From Clytia hemisphaerica (Eukaryota; Cnidaria; Hydrozoa; Leptothecata; Clytiidae), in contig CACVBU010000599.1 in assembly GCA_902728285.1 (NCBI GenBank), forward strand, positions 124,001 through 188,000: a DNA stretch of 64,000 nt, written 5' to 3'. This document shows positions 22,855-34,584 of this stretch, piece by piece. Each line of letters starts with the position of its first letter. Position 1 is the first letter of the stretch. Under the pieces are notes generated by a model that saw nothing but the letters and a program-made list of their open reading frames with translations, had not been told where the DNA came from and did no database searches. The translations under genes were made by a program, and so were the position numbers.

Positions 22855-24726
22855 TCACTTCCTCGCTCTCCTGGGAGCTGGTCTACCAAGCTGAACAGCA
22901 GCCACAGTGTTTTCAGTAACCACTTGATTATTTTTCATTTTTCCTAATGAAGACCCAAAGATTAGGTACGTTAACGTTCCACATTCTCCTGGGAAACCGT
23001 GCATTATCATTGACCCATGTATCTTCAAAATACGTCAAAAAATTAGCCAGGTTTGGAAATCTCCTGATGAGCCTCCCGGTGCCCCCTCTAGCTCTTAAGA
23101 GGGTGTAGGAAGGTAGCATTTGGTTAAGAGGGAGAAATTCAATTGACATCAGTTTTTTGATTAACTTTTTCAGGTTTGCGTCACCATGAAAACGTTGAAC
23201 CAACCCAAGTTGCATGACATGTTTCCAAACCGCTTTGTTGAAGTGAAAAAGCACCCAAAGAGTTCAGAATTTGGAAATTCGGTTTTAATAGCACCAACTA
23301 AAGCACCCTCGAAATCAACAACAATTGTGGGTCAAAATTTTGTCCAGTGAGGTTCAGGATTCTAATTTTAAGTCTTTGGTAAGAATTCTGATTTTTGTTG
23401 GCAATAAGTGCAGAAGCGAATTTAATGACAAGGCCATTCAACATACCATGGATTGTGAAATACTGAAGTATGGATGTGGTGCAGTTTTGAAGGTACCATG
23501 CATCTTCTCAGCATTCTTAAATCAGCATCAGTTGCGAATACAGTTATTCCTACTCAACGGTCGTAAGGGGCTCATTTTCAGTTTTTTCAAAACTGCATGT
23601 ACTTCCACCTCATAAACATACCTATTTTTGGGCTTTTTTGGAGAAGCTTAATTTAGCCGTCATGAATGTGTCCTGTCAGATGTCCCATAATGCACCGAAC
23701 TCGAAAAAATTAGGAAAATCCCTGAAAAATCCGCCATTTTGATGACGTCATTCACAGAAAAACTTGAATAAGTTCAGGTACAAAAATGATTTCGAGCTAA
23801 AATTTCGACCAGAGACGTATATAAATAAAACAAATTAGAAAATTGGAAAAAATAATCGAAAAAATGCTTACGTCAGCAAAAATTGCTGAAAAACCATTTT
23901 TGCGAAAAAATGCTGACGTCATCAAAAAATCCAAACAATTTTGATTTAAAATGTTTTTAATTTTTAATTTGAATCTCTGGTAAAAATTTGAGCTCGAAAT
24001 CTTTTTTCTACCTGAACTTATTCAAGTTTTTCTGTCAATGACGTCATCAAAATGGCGGATTTTTCAAGGATTTTCCCAATTTTTTTGAGTTTGGTGCATT
24101 ATGGGACATCTGACAGGACACATTCATGACGGCTACATTAAGCTTCTCCAAAAAAGCTCTAAAATAGGTATGTTTATGAGGTGGAAGTACATGCAGTTTT
24201 GAAAAAACCGAAAATGAGCCCCTTACGACCGTTGAGTACCACTGCATCATGATGAAGTAAGAACAAGTCGTTGTTGAAAGTCAGTGCCCACTCACCTTGG
24301 ATAACGACATTGTTCATGTTGCGTGGTATGGGTGGCAGCTGGGCGTGTCTCTCGCGACTCAAGATGGACTTCAGCATAGGTTGGCATAACTCCCATATTG
24401 TGATGCTGTACCAGCTGGTGGTCATATACCCTTCTAATCGGTTGTGCTGGGTCATCAACAATATCTTCCCGGATTGCGTTTATAAAAACTTGTCGGTTGA
24501 TTATATCTTGGTTTGGCATGTGGTTATGAGGGCTTTCATTCCTTATTATGATGCCAGCATTGTTTTGTGGGTCAACATTAAAAACAGCAGTTGACAAACG
24601 TGATTGACAGGTTGGATTGGTACATTTCCAATAGATCCCATTAGGACGCGTTTGGTTTCTTTTGAATGTGTAGCCCTGGTGGACAAGAACAATACCACGG
24701 CCTTGACGTATCACGGTTGCAATTCT
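22855..24726 (-). pseudogene. FLYWCH-type Mutator-like (MULE) transposase pseudogene
   Basis: Minus-strand order: acceptor at 24727 then a FLYWCH finger (GYTFKRNQ..YWKC..CQSRLST..HNHMP); ALTFNNDLFLLHHD; an insertion at 23553-24236; then ITVFATDADLRML, MDGTFKTAP (first catalytic Asp region), TIHGMLNGLVIKFASALIAN, VVDFEGALVGAIKTEF (second Asp) and FHFNKAVWKHVMQLGL..FLPLNQM, ending NNQVVTENTVAAV near 22870. This is the standard order of FLYWCH-MULE proteins. The frame changes near 23500, 23430, 23245 and 22925, so it is inactive even without the inserted element. Confidence 0.85.
23553..24236. mobile_element. 684-bp TIR element inserted into the MULE pseudogene
   Basis: Ends are CTCAACGGTCGTAAGGGGCT and its reverse complement, flanked on both sides by TA, consistent with a TA target-site duplication. 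The arms are about 200 bp long and highly similar. Each inner edge carries TGACGTCAT and AAAATGGCGGATTTTTC. It has no ORF, so it is a MITE-like foldback element. It interrupts the coding frame between LFLLHHD and ITVFAT. Confidence 0.9.
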
Positions 24727-26079
24727 CTAAAAGGGATAAAAAATGTTCATTTTAGAATTATTAAGACACCTTCAAACAAAATACACTTTCTTATAATAAC
24801 TAGATTTTGCTAAGGCTCGGCTGTGTTTTTTGGCTTCAAATTATCTTAATCCTGTTTTTATTAAAGGCTTAATGAGGTATTTTAGACACTATAATCAATA
24901 TTTACTATATTGACCAGGAATTTTCTTGAAATTTTTCAATTCAGTCTCAACATTGTCTTTATTTTTTGACGATTTTGGGCCTCATTGTTGTGAGATTGTT
25001 CTTATAAAACAAAGTGTATTTTATTGTATATCTTCCTGTTTAATTTAATTACCTTCTATAAGAACTAAATACCAAACATATATTGATAGAAGATGCTTGA
25101 AAAATAAACATGCTTATATTGTTATATAAGCCTTTGTTTACTTTATAAGAACTAAGGTATGTAATTTTCGACTAGTTGAATCCTCATTATCAAACATCAT
25201 ATTGAAAAACGAAAGCCTCTACACGTTGTATTTTATAAAAACAAACTATAAGAACAGAAGCCTTCAAAATTTTGGATGCTCTTATAAAAAAAGTAATGAA
25301 TTTAGGAATTCTTCTCTTTTTTTAAAAAGGGTCAAAATACTTTTTTTGAAAATAGTCGAATGTGCGCGATGGGCTGGGTACAACATGAGTCTCATTTTTC
25401 AAATTATTTGGAGGCTTAATTGTAGCAGTAGTGAAAAACTCAATATTTTGAATATGAATAAAACGCCCCCATATAAGTCACCCAAGGAACACGTGTGCAA
25501 AACTTTAGCCAAATCACTTTTGAAGACTCCAGGCTGCCCCAAAATTTTGGCCTCGTTTGAGAAAAACTTGTCCTCAGCCCCCAAAAATTAAAACTTTCTA
25601 GGACAGACGGACAGAAATTCTCAGATTTCTAGCTTAACTGAGAAGTTGAGAAAATTGTTTACAAAAAGAGTCACAGGGTTCCACCATTGGACAGATTGGT
25701 TTTTCTCTTTGTGAGAACCAATGTGTGAAAAAGGTATCCTTAACGGCTACCAACACTCCGTATGCCAACTGTATTTCAATTTGTCTACAAAAGGCGAAGG
25801 CTAAATTCAAACCCAAATAATTTCTTGGGAGAGGAAATTGTTATGTGTATTGATATCTCCTTTTAGATTTGAATTTTAAATAACATTTATATTACTGTCG
25901 ATATTTATCAACAATAGCTTCTTCTTTGATAAAAAATAATATAAACCTAAAATCGCTCTAAGATAATATTAAGTTTTATTTATTCTTTATACCAGCGTCC
26001 TCGTTGAGGTTGAGAGCCTCGACCTGTCCTACCTTTTCCCTTGGAAAAAAGCCGACCCTTGACCAAAATACAATAAAAT
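24727..26079. other. No gene seen; family A repeat copy 2 inside
   Basis: Region is AT-rich. The phrase TTATAAGAACTA recurs several times between 25010 and 25260. Dispersed repeat family A has its second copy at 25481-25626. Short open frames at 25202-25816 overlap this repeat and are not called. Confidence 0.45.
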
Positions 26080-26240
26080 GACGACGAGGGAGCGGGGGGT
26101 GGGGGGCGGAGCGCGAAGCCAGCGGAAGTTCTCCGCCCAAGAATGAGGGTGTTTCAGGGGCGGTTAACTTGCGCGCATGTCCGCATTTTAACAACCTAAT
26201 TTCGACGTAATCTCGACCGGAAATGTAAACCAATGAAATT
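26080..26240. promoter_or_regulatory. Short GC- and CpG-rich patch, possible promoter
   Basis: GC-rich and CpG-containing stretch (GGGGGGCGGAGCGCGAAGCC, GGGGCGGTTAACTTGCGCGC) in otherwise AT-rich DNA. It lies about 165 bp upstream of two exon-like segments on the plus strand. A promoter role is inferred from composition and position only. Confidence 0.25.
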
Positions 26241-26403
26241 TATCGCTTTTAGAAAATGGGGGGCGCTGTTTTATGAAAACGTCTAGTAAAAGTTTTTATG
26301 GAGATGTTTGATAGCACAAAACAAAAAATGAATAATAGTAGTATGTATTTGATCTTTGTTGCTGTTATGAAATTTGTTTTCGTATCATATATATTTATTT
26401 CAG

Positions 26404-26697
26404 TTTTGTAAAATTATGTTTGTCAACCCCCCGTCTTTAAGGCTTTTTTTCCGAATACCTTGGCGGGAAAGCTTGCATTTGACAAAAGAAGAAAGCGGAA
26501 AGGACAGCCTGAAAGAAAAGGTAAATAATATTTTTTTTAATTTCTACTTTCGATTTATTACAAAATGGCAGATAAAAAGGCAGGAGATGGTTTTGCAATT
26601 TCTTTCTTCTTTGTTGCAGCGAAGTGAAAGGAAAAATCAAAATATAATAGCCGCATTCTTTTTCACCGTCCAACACACTTTCTTCTTTGTTGAATAG
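26404..26697 (+). CDS. Two-exon candidate of unknown function
   Basis: TTATTTCAG|TTTTG opens a frame with an ATG at 26416, continuing to GAAAAG|GTAAAT at 26520. A second exon starts after TTTGTTGCAG at 26620. Both junctions are phase 0 and the joined frame stops at 26697. The product includes PWRESLHLTKEESGKDSLK and RSERKNQN. The splice sites are good, but the peptide is short and unrecognised, so it may be part of a transcript with little coding content. Confidence 0.25.
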   Translation, partial: FCKIMFVNPPSLRLFFRIPWRESLHLTKEESGKDSLKEKVNNIFFNFYFRFITKWQIKRQEMVLQFLSSLLQRSERKNQNIIAAFFFTVQHTFFFVE

Positions 26698-26699
26698 TT

Positions 26700-28537
26700 G
26701 AATGCTCAAGTTAAAGAACTAGTTGGATATGGGAGAGTACTTGGCTGATTGATAGATTGGTTATTAGATGACAATCAGAAGATATGAGGATGGAGGAGAC
26801 TGGACTGAAACAATTCTATTAGCAGATTAGCTATATAGACAAATATTACTCATAAACTTTTTCTTCATTATACACTTTTTCAACCTTCTCAGGCTTTTTT
26901 GCATCGAAAATTTTCTTCCTAAGTTTCCCCTCCCTCCCACTGTCAGCGATTGATGAAAAACTAAACTACTTTTGCTTTTTAATTTCACCAAGCAATTTTT
27001 TAAGGAAGCAGTTAGTGTCATACATTTGCTTCATTTTCAATTTTGGCATACAACGTATGTGTATGTATGGAGAATATTGCTCTCAGAAGTGAAAAGTAGC
27101 CCATGTCAGTTGATTGTGATAATCCTGATTATTACCCCTCTTGATATATAGATCTTTTTGACATTATTGTTGACAATTATTATTTATACCGTCCAACCTG
27201 AACATAGCCCTACCTTTCACTTCGCTGCCTAACATTTCCAGCGTATATACTTTACGGAATCTCGAAAATAAATACTTTTAAAAAACGAAACCAAAACATG
27301 CGCAAAACAAAACAAATGAAATGACAACTATAACTAAGTTGAGGACCAGAATTTTAGAGGAAAAAAGCTGAGGGAAAGGTTAGGTCTGGGTCACTCATTT
27401 CCAGCCCCAAAATGTGAGTCGGTCAATCAGTCGGTTGGCATATCAAATCATCAGAAACATAGGTGGTTGTTGCGTGCTGTATTCATCAGAAAAATGTGCT
27501 CTGAACATGTTTGTTCAGGCGGCCAGTATCATCGAGTGCGTGAGCTGTAATAAGATTATTTTTACATATCGTGACCGCGCAAAAAGCAGTTGCAAAGTGC
27601 TTTTTAACGCAAACAAAGTTAGGGATAGAAGTCTTACAGTCAATTATCAAAATGTGGGCTACGCTCTGAACATAAAAGATTCTTTGAATAACATTGCTGG
27701 AAAATCCGACAGATTTTCCAACTCTCCGACTCTAAAAGGGTCGGATTGAGTGAAAAGATAGGGTTGTTGACTGTATACAGATTGCCATTTCTCATACAAA
27801 TCTACAACCAGGCCATCAGTCTGGAAATTGCGACCTGTGCGCCAGATATCTATGACGTAGAATTGAGATTGGTCAAACTTCATCGAATAAAACCAAACAA
27901 TCTAACACCTATTTGGAACTTTACGGTGAAAATCTTATCTCTTGATTAATTCAATTAGTTCGATAACAGTTATTGTTCAATGGAGCTTGATAAGTGTTCG
28001 ATTAAAGTCAAATTACAGTTTAATTTGGTACTTTTTCATAATAGTAATAAGCGCCTCATCAACTATAATCGGACGCATCGAAATGCGATTAAATCTATTG
28101 AATTATGGTCAAATAGTCATTTTTTTCAATTTTCATAAAATATTATCGTGGTGGGTGCTGGTTTTTATAACATTTTGTTTTTCTAGTCAAAGATATTTTT
28201 CATTTTTCTAAAGATTATTATTCTGCACTTCAGTTTCTAAAATGTTTTATGGATTTGCGGGGAAATTTTTTCATTTTATATATTTGAAAGATTTTCATAG
28301 ATGCACAAAATTGATGATTGTATAAAGTTCCGTATTTTGGATTTTTGTTTTTATTAAAGAATTTTTTCAGTTCTCAAAAAATTAATTCCCCTTCTGTGTC
28401 CCAAGGGCTGTTGATGCAAGCATCAAACTGGTAGCTAGCGACACTGGGCACCGGCTATATACATCTGTATGGCTAGTATTCTATTTTATTTCCTATCCCT
28501 GGTTTGCATGTAAATGGCTGCCTGCATATAAATAATT
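26700..28537. other. No confident gene
   Basis: A 111-codon plus-strand frame at 27414-27749 (MSRSISRLAYQIIRNIGG..) and a minus-strand frame at 26827-27021 are present, but neither has motifs or convincing splice sites. The rest is AT-rich spacer. Confidence 0.35.
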
Positions 28538-28655
28538 TCAAAAAGGTTTTCTCCTGGTAGTATCAAGAAGGGCTAATGGAATATTCTACAATAATGTCAA
28601 AAAGATTATCTCCTGGTAGTATCAAGAGGGGTTAATGGAATATTCTACAATAATT
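28538..28655 (+). repeat. 59-bp tandem duplication
   Basis: Units 28538-28596 and 28597-28655 share TCTCCTGGTAGTATCAAGA and AATGGAATATTCTACAATAA with few differences. No coding potential. Confidence 0.85.
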
Positions 28656-28659
28656 TGTA

Positions 28660-29275
28660 GAAGAAAATCTAATTGACATGGAGAAATACTGAAATCTTTA
28701 ACCTCGTCAGATTTTCATGTCCCAAAACAAGTAGCTTTTGTTACATATGGTTACATCAACCAAATTTTGATTTGTGAAATATGAACCCCTGAAAAAATAT
28801 CTTTCTCTTTTTTAGGTCATTGGTTCTTGTCTTAATCATTGCAGATTGCTTCACTGTTTTTTTGAATCCACACAATACTGGTTTAACTAGGTAATGCTTT
28901 TTAGAAGTGATATTAAATTTTAATTAGATGATTTAAAGTATTTTTAGCTTTAAACTAATCTTCAATTTAAGATCAAGAGATTATAAAAAGTATTTTTTGT
29001 CATTCTTTGTTGTAAGGAATGATTATTTATCGACCATTTGGTTCAGCGCTTTTGAACATGTTTAATAATATGAAGAGGCAGTATTTTGGCCATTGAAGCT
29101 TCAAAAATTCTGTAGAATAAATCATTTTGCTATCATTTTTCAAAATTGAGCTCTGAAATTGTGAATCGTGTAAACAAAAAATGTCACATCAAAATGTCCC
29201 AGAAATAGCAAAATTCTGATATATACATGTCACATACATGTCCTTCTGGGTGACTGCAACTAGTTTACAATAGAT
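28660..29275. other. No gene seen
   Basis: AT-rich spacer leading into the A/C-rich array. No repeat, splice pair or long frame found. Confidence 0.4.
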
Positions 29276-30480
29276 ACTATACTACCCTTCTACTTAGAAC
29301 ACTACCCCCAAAACGATAGCACATACGATACTTCTACATTACCTCAAAAATGATAACACTTACGTTACGATCTTCAAAACAACCGCCACACTATCGATAA
29401 CATAAACATATGCTTATAAAATACACCCACAATATATAGGAAAACAACCCCAAAAACGACGTAAGCCGATTATCAACAACACACCATTATGCCCATAAAA
29501 GTTACAAACAGCCACATCATTATGCCTATAAATAAACACACCATTATGCTTATAGATAAACGTCACTAAAAACAATACAAAATATCCCAACAAAAACAAT
29601 ACAAAATATCAATAACATATCAACAACACACCATTATGCTTATAAATTAACGTTACCAAAAACAACATCAAAACAATACAAAATATGCTTATAAAATACA
29701 CCCACAATATATAGTTACCAACAACGACACCATTATGCTTATAAATAAACGTCACCAAAAACAACATCAAAAAAATACAAAATATACCAACAAAAACAAT
29801 ACAAAATATCGATAACATATCAACAACACACCATTATGCCTATAAAATAAACGTTACCAAAAACAACATAAAAACATTACAAAATATGCTTATAAAATAC
29901 ACCCACAATATATAGGAAAACAGCCCCAAAAACGACGTAAGCCGATAACCAACAACACATCATTATGCCTATAAAAGTTACCAATAAACCACACTACTAT
30001 GCCTATAAATAAAAGTTACCAACAACGAATATACCTATCAACACTTAAATACTTAAATTATAACATACAACTTCAGAACAAAAGCTTATAAAACAAACAA
30101 CACCAATTTACAACACAAATACAAAAATATCAAAATAAATACACCTAAGATACTCCTCCTATAAACAAAATACAAAGATATGCTTACATAAAATACACAA
30201 CATATGCTTTCTAAAAAAATGTAATCTTCAAAAACTAGAATTTAAAAGAAACCACTTTCAAAAACGCAATAGAATAAACGAGTCCTAACACCCATATGAA
30301 TAAATAATAAGTGAGTCTAACCTACAAAAGAAATCAAATTCAAAACACAATAAGAATAAACACCAACACCAATAACAATCACTATTAAGTGAGCCTAAAT
30401 TAACAAAGAAAATACACACTTAGCACCCATAACCCACAAAATTAAAACTGAAAATACCCAACTCATCCCCAACCCCCAAC
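29276..30480 (+). repeat. G-poor A/C-rich satellite-like array
   Basis: About 1.2 kb of plus strand is made almost entirely of A, C and T. Between 29405 and 30030 a higher-order unit recurs: TGCTTATAAAATACACCCAC (29411, 29687, 29887), ACACACCATTATGCCTATAA variants, AACGTTACCAAAAACAACAT and CAATACAAAATAT. Copies differ in spacing. The minus-strand frames here (29414-29818) are repeat translations. Confidence 0.8.
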
Positions 30481-30932
30481 ATATCAAAACCGAAAAACCA
30501 TGAGGAAAATTTCTTTCCGCAACCTGACAAGATTGAACACAGACATGGCAAACATGAACCTTGATATTGGATCTATCGGTAAGAGAGACATCTACACATT
30601 TCTAATGATATATCTAAGATTGCCATCAAAACGAGTTATGTACCATTGATATCTTAATGTACCAATTGGATAGTGGTTGAGGCACGGAGAATAGACAAAA
30701 ACACGTCTATTCTACAGTAACACAATCCAAAGTACATGGTTCCTCAACACTCGTTAAAACACTAATTACATATAAATCACGATTTAGACTTTTCAACAAT
30801 CACATTAAGAAAGCTACACACCTTTTCAAAATAATACCTTTCTGTGGATCTCATCAACTAAGACCTACAGAGAGTTTTTTAGGAATTACTCTACCTAAGG
30901 TACTAGCCTTTGCAGGACCTTAACCCTAAGAA

Positions 30933-31568
30933 TCATATATGTTTGATGTCAGAGAATTTGCCAATAGTTAGTACGTGACATTTGTCGGGATGGAAATTTA
31001 ATAACCATTCTTTCCACCACTTGACTAGCGCGTCTATATCCTGTTGGATGGAAATAGAGTCTTCGATAGTGTTGACCTCTTGGAAGTTTTTGGTGTCATC
31101 AGCAAAAAGGAGTATAAATGATGATATCACTCTTTCAGGAAGATCGATGTAAAGAACGAACAACAACGCTTTCACCTTTATGATATTTTCACAGTTCGTA
31201 ACGTCTCTTTTTAATGATTTGACTTGTTGACTTGTAGAAGGATACTTGTTGGCGATATTCTTTGACATTTCGACACAGTTTATGCAAATAAACTTGATGC
31301 CCTTCTTTTTATCTTTGATAAGCTGTATATAATAAGCTGTAAGTTCAGTGCAGGAGTAATGTACACTTCTCATGCATTCGGTACAGTTAAAACGGTCCTT
31401 TTTACAATCTGTGATGCAATGCGATGAACGGCATGTTTGAATTTCTTCTATGGTTGTATTGAGCTCGCCAGATGCAGAGGGTGATGGTGATGGTGGACTG
31501 ACTCGGCTACTGCGAAGAATCTTCTTTATTTTGGTTGATGGTGAAAGAATTTTCGAAAGATTGGTCAA
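30933..31568 (-). pseudogene. Internally deleted LINE: PHD-like finger fused to reverse-transcriptase fragment
   Basis: A single 211-residue open frame on the minus strand. Residues about 46-98 form a PHD-type Zn finger (CRSSHC..CKKDRFNCTECM..VHYSC..FICINC), the N-terminal domain of ORF1 in many CR1-like LINEs. At ENIIK|VKALLFVLYIDLPE (about 31170) it switches to RT sequence closely matching the full LINE at 36744-39626 (ADDTK, then WWKEWLLNFHPDKCHVLTIG). The copy then stops near 30935, where the full LINE continues. So one deletion removed the rest of ORF1, the endonuclease and most of the RT, yet kept the frame. It lacks RT motifs upstream of LLFV and cannot polymerise DNA. Confidence 0.8.
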
Positions 31569-32190
31569 AAATTATAAATTTTTGTGAAAAATTTCAAAAA
31601 TTCTGTTGAAAAAACTCAGAGCTCCAAAAAGAACGTCTGAACTCGAGAAAAATATTTGACGTCTAATTTTTTTAAGGCTGTATATCAACCATCATGTCCA
31701 CTGACTTGTATTTTTGGTCAGCTCCAATGACCCTTCAAATCTTTAATTTTTTTTCCAGGAGGCGAGGGGGGATTTAATATTTTGACTTTTTAGTCTGGTT
31801 TCAGATTTAAAATGAATAAACGGAAAATCGGGAAATTTAGCTCGATGCGCTCTCGAAAATGTCAACAAAGTGCTTCAGCTAGAAGTGTTTTTTAGGCCTG
31901 TTGACGAGTTTTCTTCAAAACGAGGCTAAAACTTTGGGCAGCCTAGACTTCAAAAATTGGCGGATTTGGCTGAAATTTGGCACCCTTGTTCCTTGGGAAA
32001 ATATTTTGGAACAATATTTTTGTTTTTCGTAAATTATCATTTTTGAGGCCCCGAAATTGATGACCGATGAAATTGGGAGCCTTCGTGATTTAGTAATTAA
32101 AGCAGGTCTTTTCCCCAAACAACTAAGCTGGAAAACTTTTGCATTAAAATTATAAATTTACATTTGTTACAATTCCCGTTGTTGATTTAG
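31569..32190. other. No gene; family A repeat copy 3 inside
   Basis: Contains the reverse-complement copy of dispersed repeat A at 31915-31997 and AT-rich spacer. No supported coding sequence. Confidence 0.45.
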
Positions 32191-32268
32191 ATTCTGACGA
32201 AGACGAATTTAAACCAGCCTCATCCGACAAAGATGCAGCAGAATCTTCAGAACATTCAGATCATGAAG
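32191..32268 (+). CDS. Isolated acidic exon candidate
   Basis: GTTGATTTAG|ATTCTGACG opens a frame reading DSDEDEFKPASSDKDAAESS then EHSDHEG, ending at GAAG|GTTGGA. Both splice sites are plausible though not strong. Acidic Ser/Asp/Glu runs like this occur in linkers of many nuclear proteins and in transposases, so the family cannot be named. Confidence 0.3.
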
Positions 32269-33256
32269 GTTGGACTACTTGTTGAACTTATTGGGGAATG
32301 TCCTATCGATTTATTAACTGTCTATTCGTTTCATAGTGTGCAAAGGGGTTCCAGGTCCCACCTAAAATTTTCAGTCCAAGCACAATCTAATTCACCCACC
32401 TGAAATATCTGAGATGAGGTCCCACCTCTTTACCCTTAAAAGGTCGGGCAAGTTGCCCACGCCAAAAACAGGGTCTCACCTCAAAACAGTACTTTATTAG
32501 AGGGGCCCGGACCCATAAGTTAGTAATTTTGAAGTATGACAATAGTAATGTTTTGTTAAGAAAAGGCACTGCAAGCGAAATTTAAAAAAAAATAGATGAA
32601 TTAATAGAAAATGTGTGAAGACTCAAAATTCCACCTAAATAAATAAGCCCCCCCTGCATAACCTTTATCCCCCAACCAAAACCCTAAAATTCCAAACCCC
32701 AGTAGAGTGGGGGGTGCACACTATGCGTTTGTTTATTCGTCTGGTTCGGTGTATGTTTGACTTACAGCAATTCTAAGTTTTAGAGTTTTGCTCGTTAGTA
32801 AAACACGAAATATGCCGCTGTAACTGACACCCGCCTGCTCTAGAGCCCAATAAAATAAATGGTGGCTAAAATTTACTGAGCTTGGAAAAATTTGAATTGT
32901 ATAATGTGAGAATCTACACAATTTAATTGCAGAGAGATTTAGTCTTTTAGAAATGAAACAATCGGGAGTACGGGCGTTCGATGCTGTCAGGGAATGAGGC
33001 TTTATTGTTCTCTACCGAAATGCTGAAGGGTATTGGGAATACAGGATCGAAGTGAAAAATTATTCCGTGGAAAATCTGCTCTTTTTCATTATTGTCATCT
33101 TTTAACGTTCAGATCTCGTGAAGATAAAAAGAAGCTATCATAGATGGAATGACCAAAGTATCGATCAATTTGATATCGCTTTCAAATTTCAAAAAGTTTA
33201 CACTTGTAGACCGTGGCTACCCAAGTAAGCACTTTATACTTCATAGAATCTCTTGG
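32269..33256. other. No confident gene
   Basis: Includes a GGTCCCACCT-containing patch repeated with variation near 32352, 32420 and 32485, and C-runs near 32650-32710. Short frames on the minus strand (32387-32569, 32733-32921) have no recognisable content. Confidence 0.35.
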
Positions 33257-33261
33257 TTATA

Positions 33262-33644
33262 CCATAGTATAAGAAAGCCGCGGCTGGAATGAGCAGAACT
33301 TGATTTCTGCTCTCTCTCTCTCTCTCTCTCTCTCTGCCGTATAACCAGTTTCTGACAATGGTTCAGTTTTAGTTTTTTTAATAGTAAATGTTACATCGCC
33401 GTTTTATTAACGACGCTTTAGTCATAAAATAAATGTACTAGACAAAATGTCAATAGGAACCATACTGTAGATTATCAACTATGAAAGAGCAGTTGTCGCC
33501 AAAAAAGAAGAAAATTACGTTATTTTATACAAACAATTAGGTCTACTACATTGTAGTTCTTAACACGTGCGACGACATAGAACATCAATAAGCTAGCAAA
33601 AACAATACCGTCAACATTCCAGCCGCGGCTTTCTTATACTATGG
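33262..33644. mobile_element. 383-bp MITE with TTATA target duplication
   Basis: Ends CCATAGTATAAGAAAGCCGC and its reverse complement (about 30 bp of TIR), bounded by TTATA at 33257-33261 and 33645-33649. The interior has a (CT)13 microsatellite at 33310-33335 and no ORF. The clean ends and duplicated target make this a well-defined non-autonomous transposon. Confidence 0.9.
33310..33335 (+). repeat. (CT)13 microsatellite
   Basis: Thirteen uninterrupted CT units inside the MITE. Confidence 0.95.
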
Positions 33645-33649
33645 TTATA

Positions 33650-34584
33650 TCCTTGACAACGGAAATAACGATTTTTTGATTGCCATAGCATCATGATTTT
33701 TTTCTTCAAAATGATCAAAAGCCGTTTCCACGAATCAAAAGAATACAAAATTTTGCACTAATTTTTGCACAAGTTCCCGTTTTTACTCTCATGCTCTTAA
33801 TTGTAGGGGTAGAATAAACAGGGGGAGGTGGTCACTCCAGAAATTTAAAAACAAATTGTGGGTCATAAGGTGAAAAAGTGGTAATTTTAGTGTGATTTTC
33901 CTTAGGAAAATAAAGGTTTTTCGCACTTTTGGGTCGTAAAATCGTAAAATGGGTCGCGGGTCATTATAAAATGTTTTTTGGGGTGAAAGGACGCCGTATT
34001 TAACGGAATACAATCGATTTTCAGGGGGTAACGCAATGAATTTTGAAATTTCCGTAGATAATGATTCTGTACAGACAAGCTCAGAAGACGTCCATAACCG
34101 TTTCTAATAAGATTTTTGAGAGCTTTCTTAGCCTGTACCAAACCCTACTTCTTTATGTAGCTGACAATAGTAGTGTTTGTTACGTTTAGAGAGGTTTTGT
34201 GTGAAGCGTGTTTTCAAAAAGTCTCTACGTGGAGTGCACTTCTCTTTATTGTCATCTGGGAAAAAAGCCAAGTCAATTCTCTTAGGACATTGTTTAAAAA
34301 AGAAGTTTAATTATTTTTTAGATTTTTATGACACATGCAATAAGAAGTTGACTCTCTCGTTAATTGTTTTCAACAAAAATACATGTCATAAAGAAATGAA
34401 ATTCCATTCTCTCTAATAGTTATACAACACAATAAAATCTTCTAAACGTTGAAAACCCACACACGGCAAGATTTTTTTGAAAATTGTCCCGTTGTGCGAT
34501 TTTGGGACAGGCTAGCACTTACTATGTAATTCACAAACTTTTGTTTTCTTTTCAGGTAAAAAAGAACTGGAATTGTTCGTATTG
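33650..34584. other. No confident gene
   Basis: Overlapping minus-strand frames at 33789-34141 and a plus-strand frame at 34177-34416 lack motifs. A TTTTCTTTTCAG acceptor-like site near 34555 leads into the tandem array. Confidence 0.35.

Noticed and set aside
27414-27749. 111-codon frame MSRSISRLAYQ..
   Set aside because: No recognised motif, no clear splice sites and stops soon after; kept only as a note in the spacer entry.
29414-29818. Phe/Val-rich minus-strand frames
   Set aside because: Direct translations of the A/C-rich array.
29405-30030. CRISPR array
   Set aside because: Irregular unit length, no constant repeat with unique spacers, and the host is eukaryotic.
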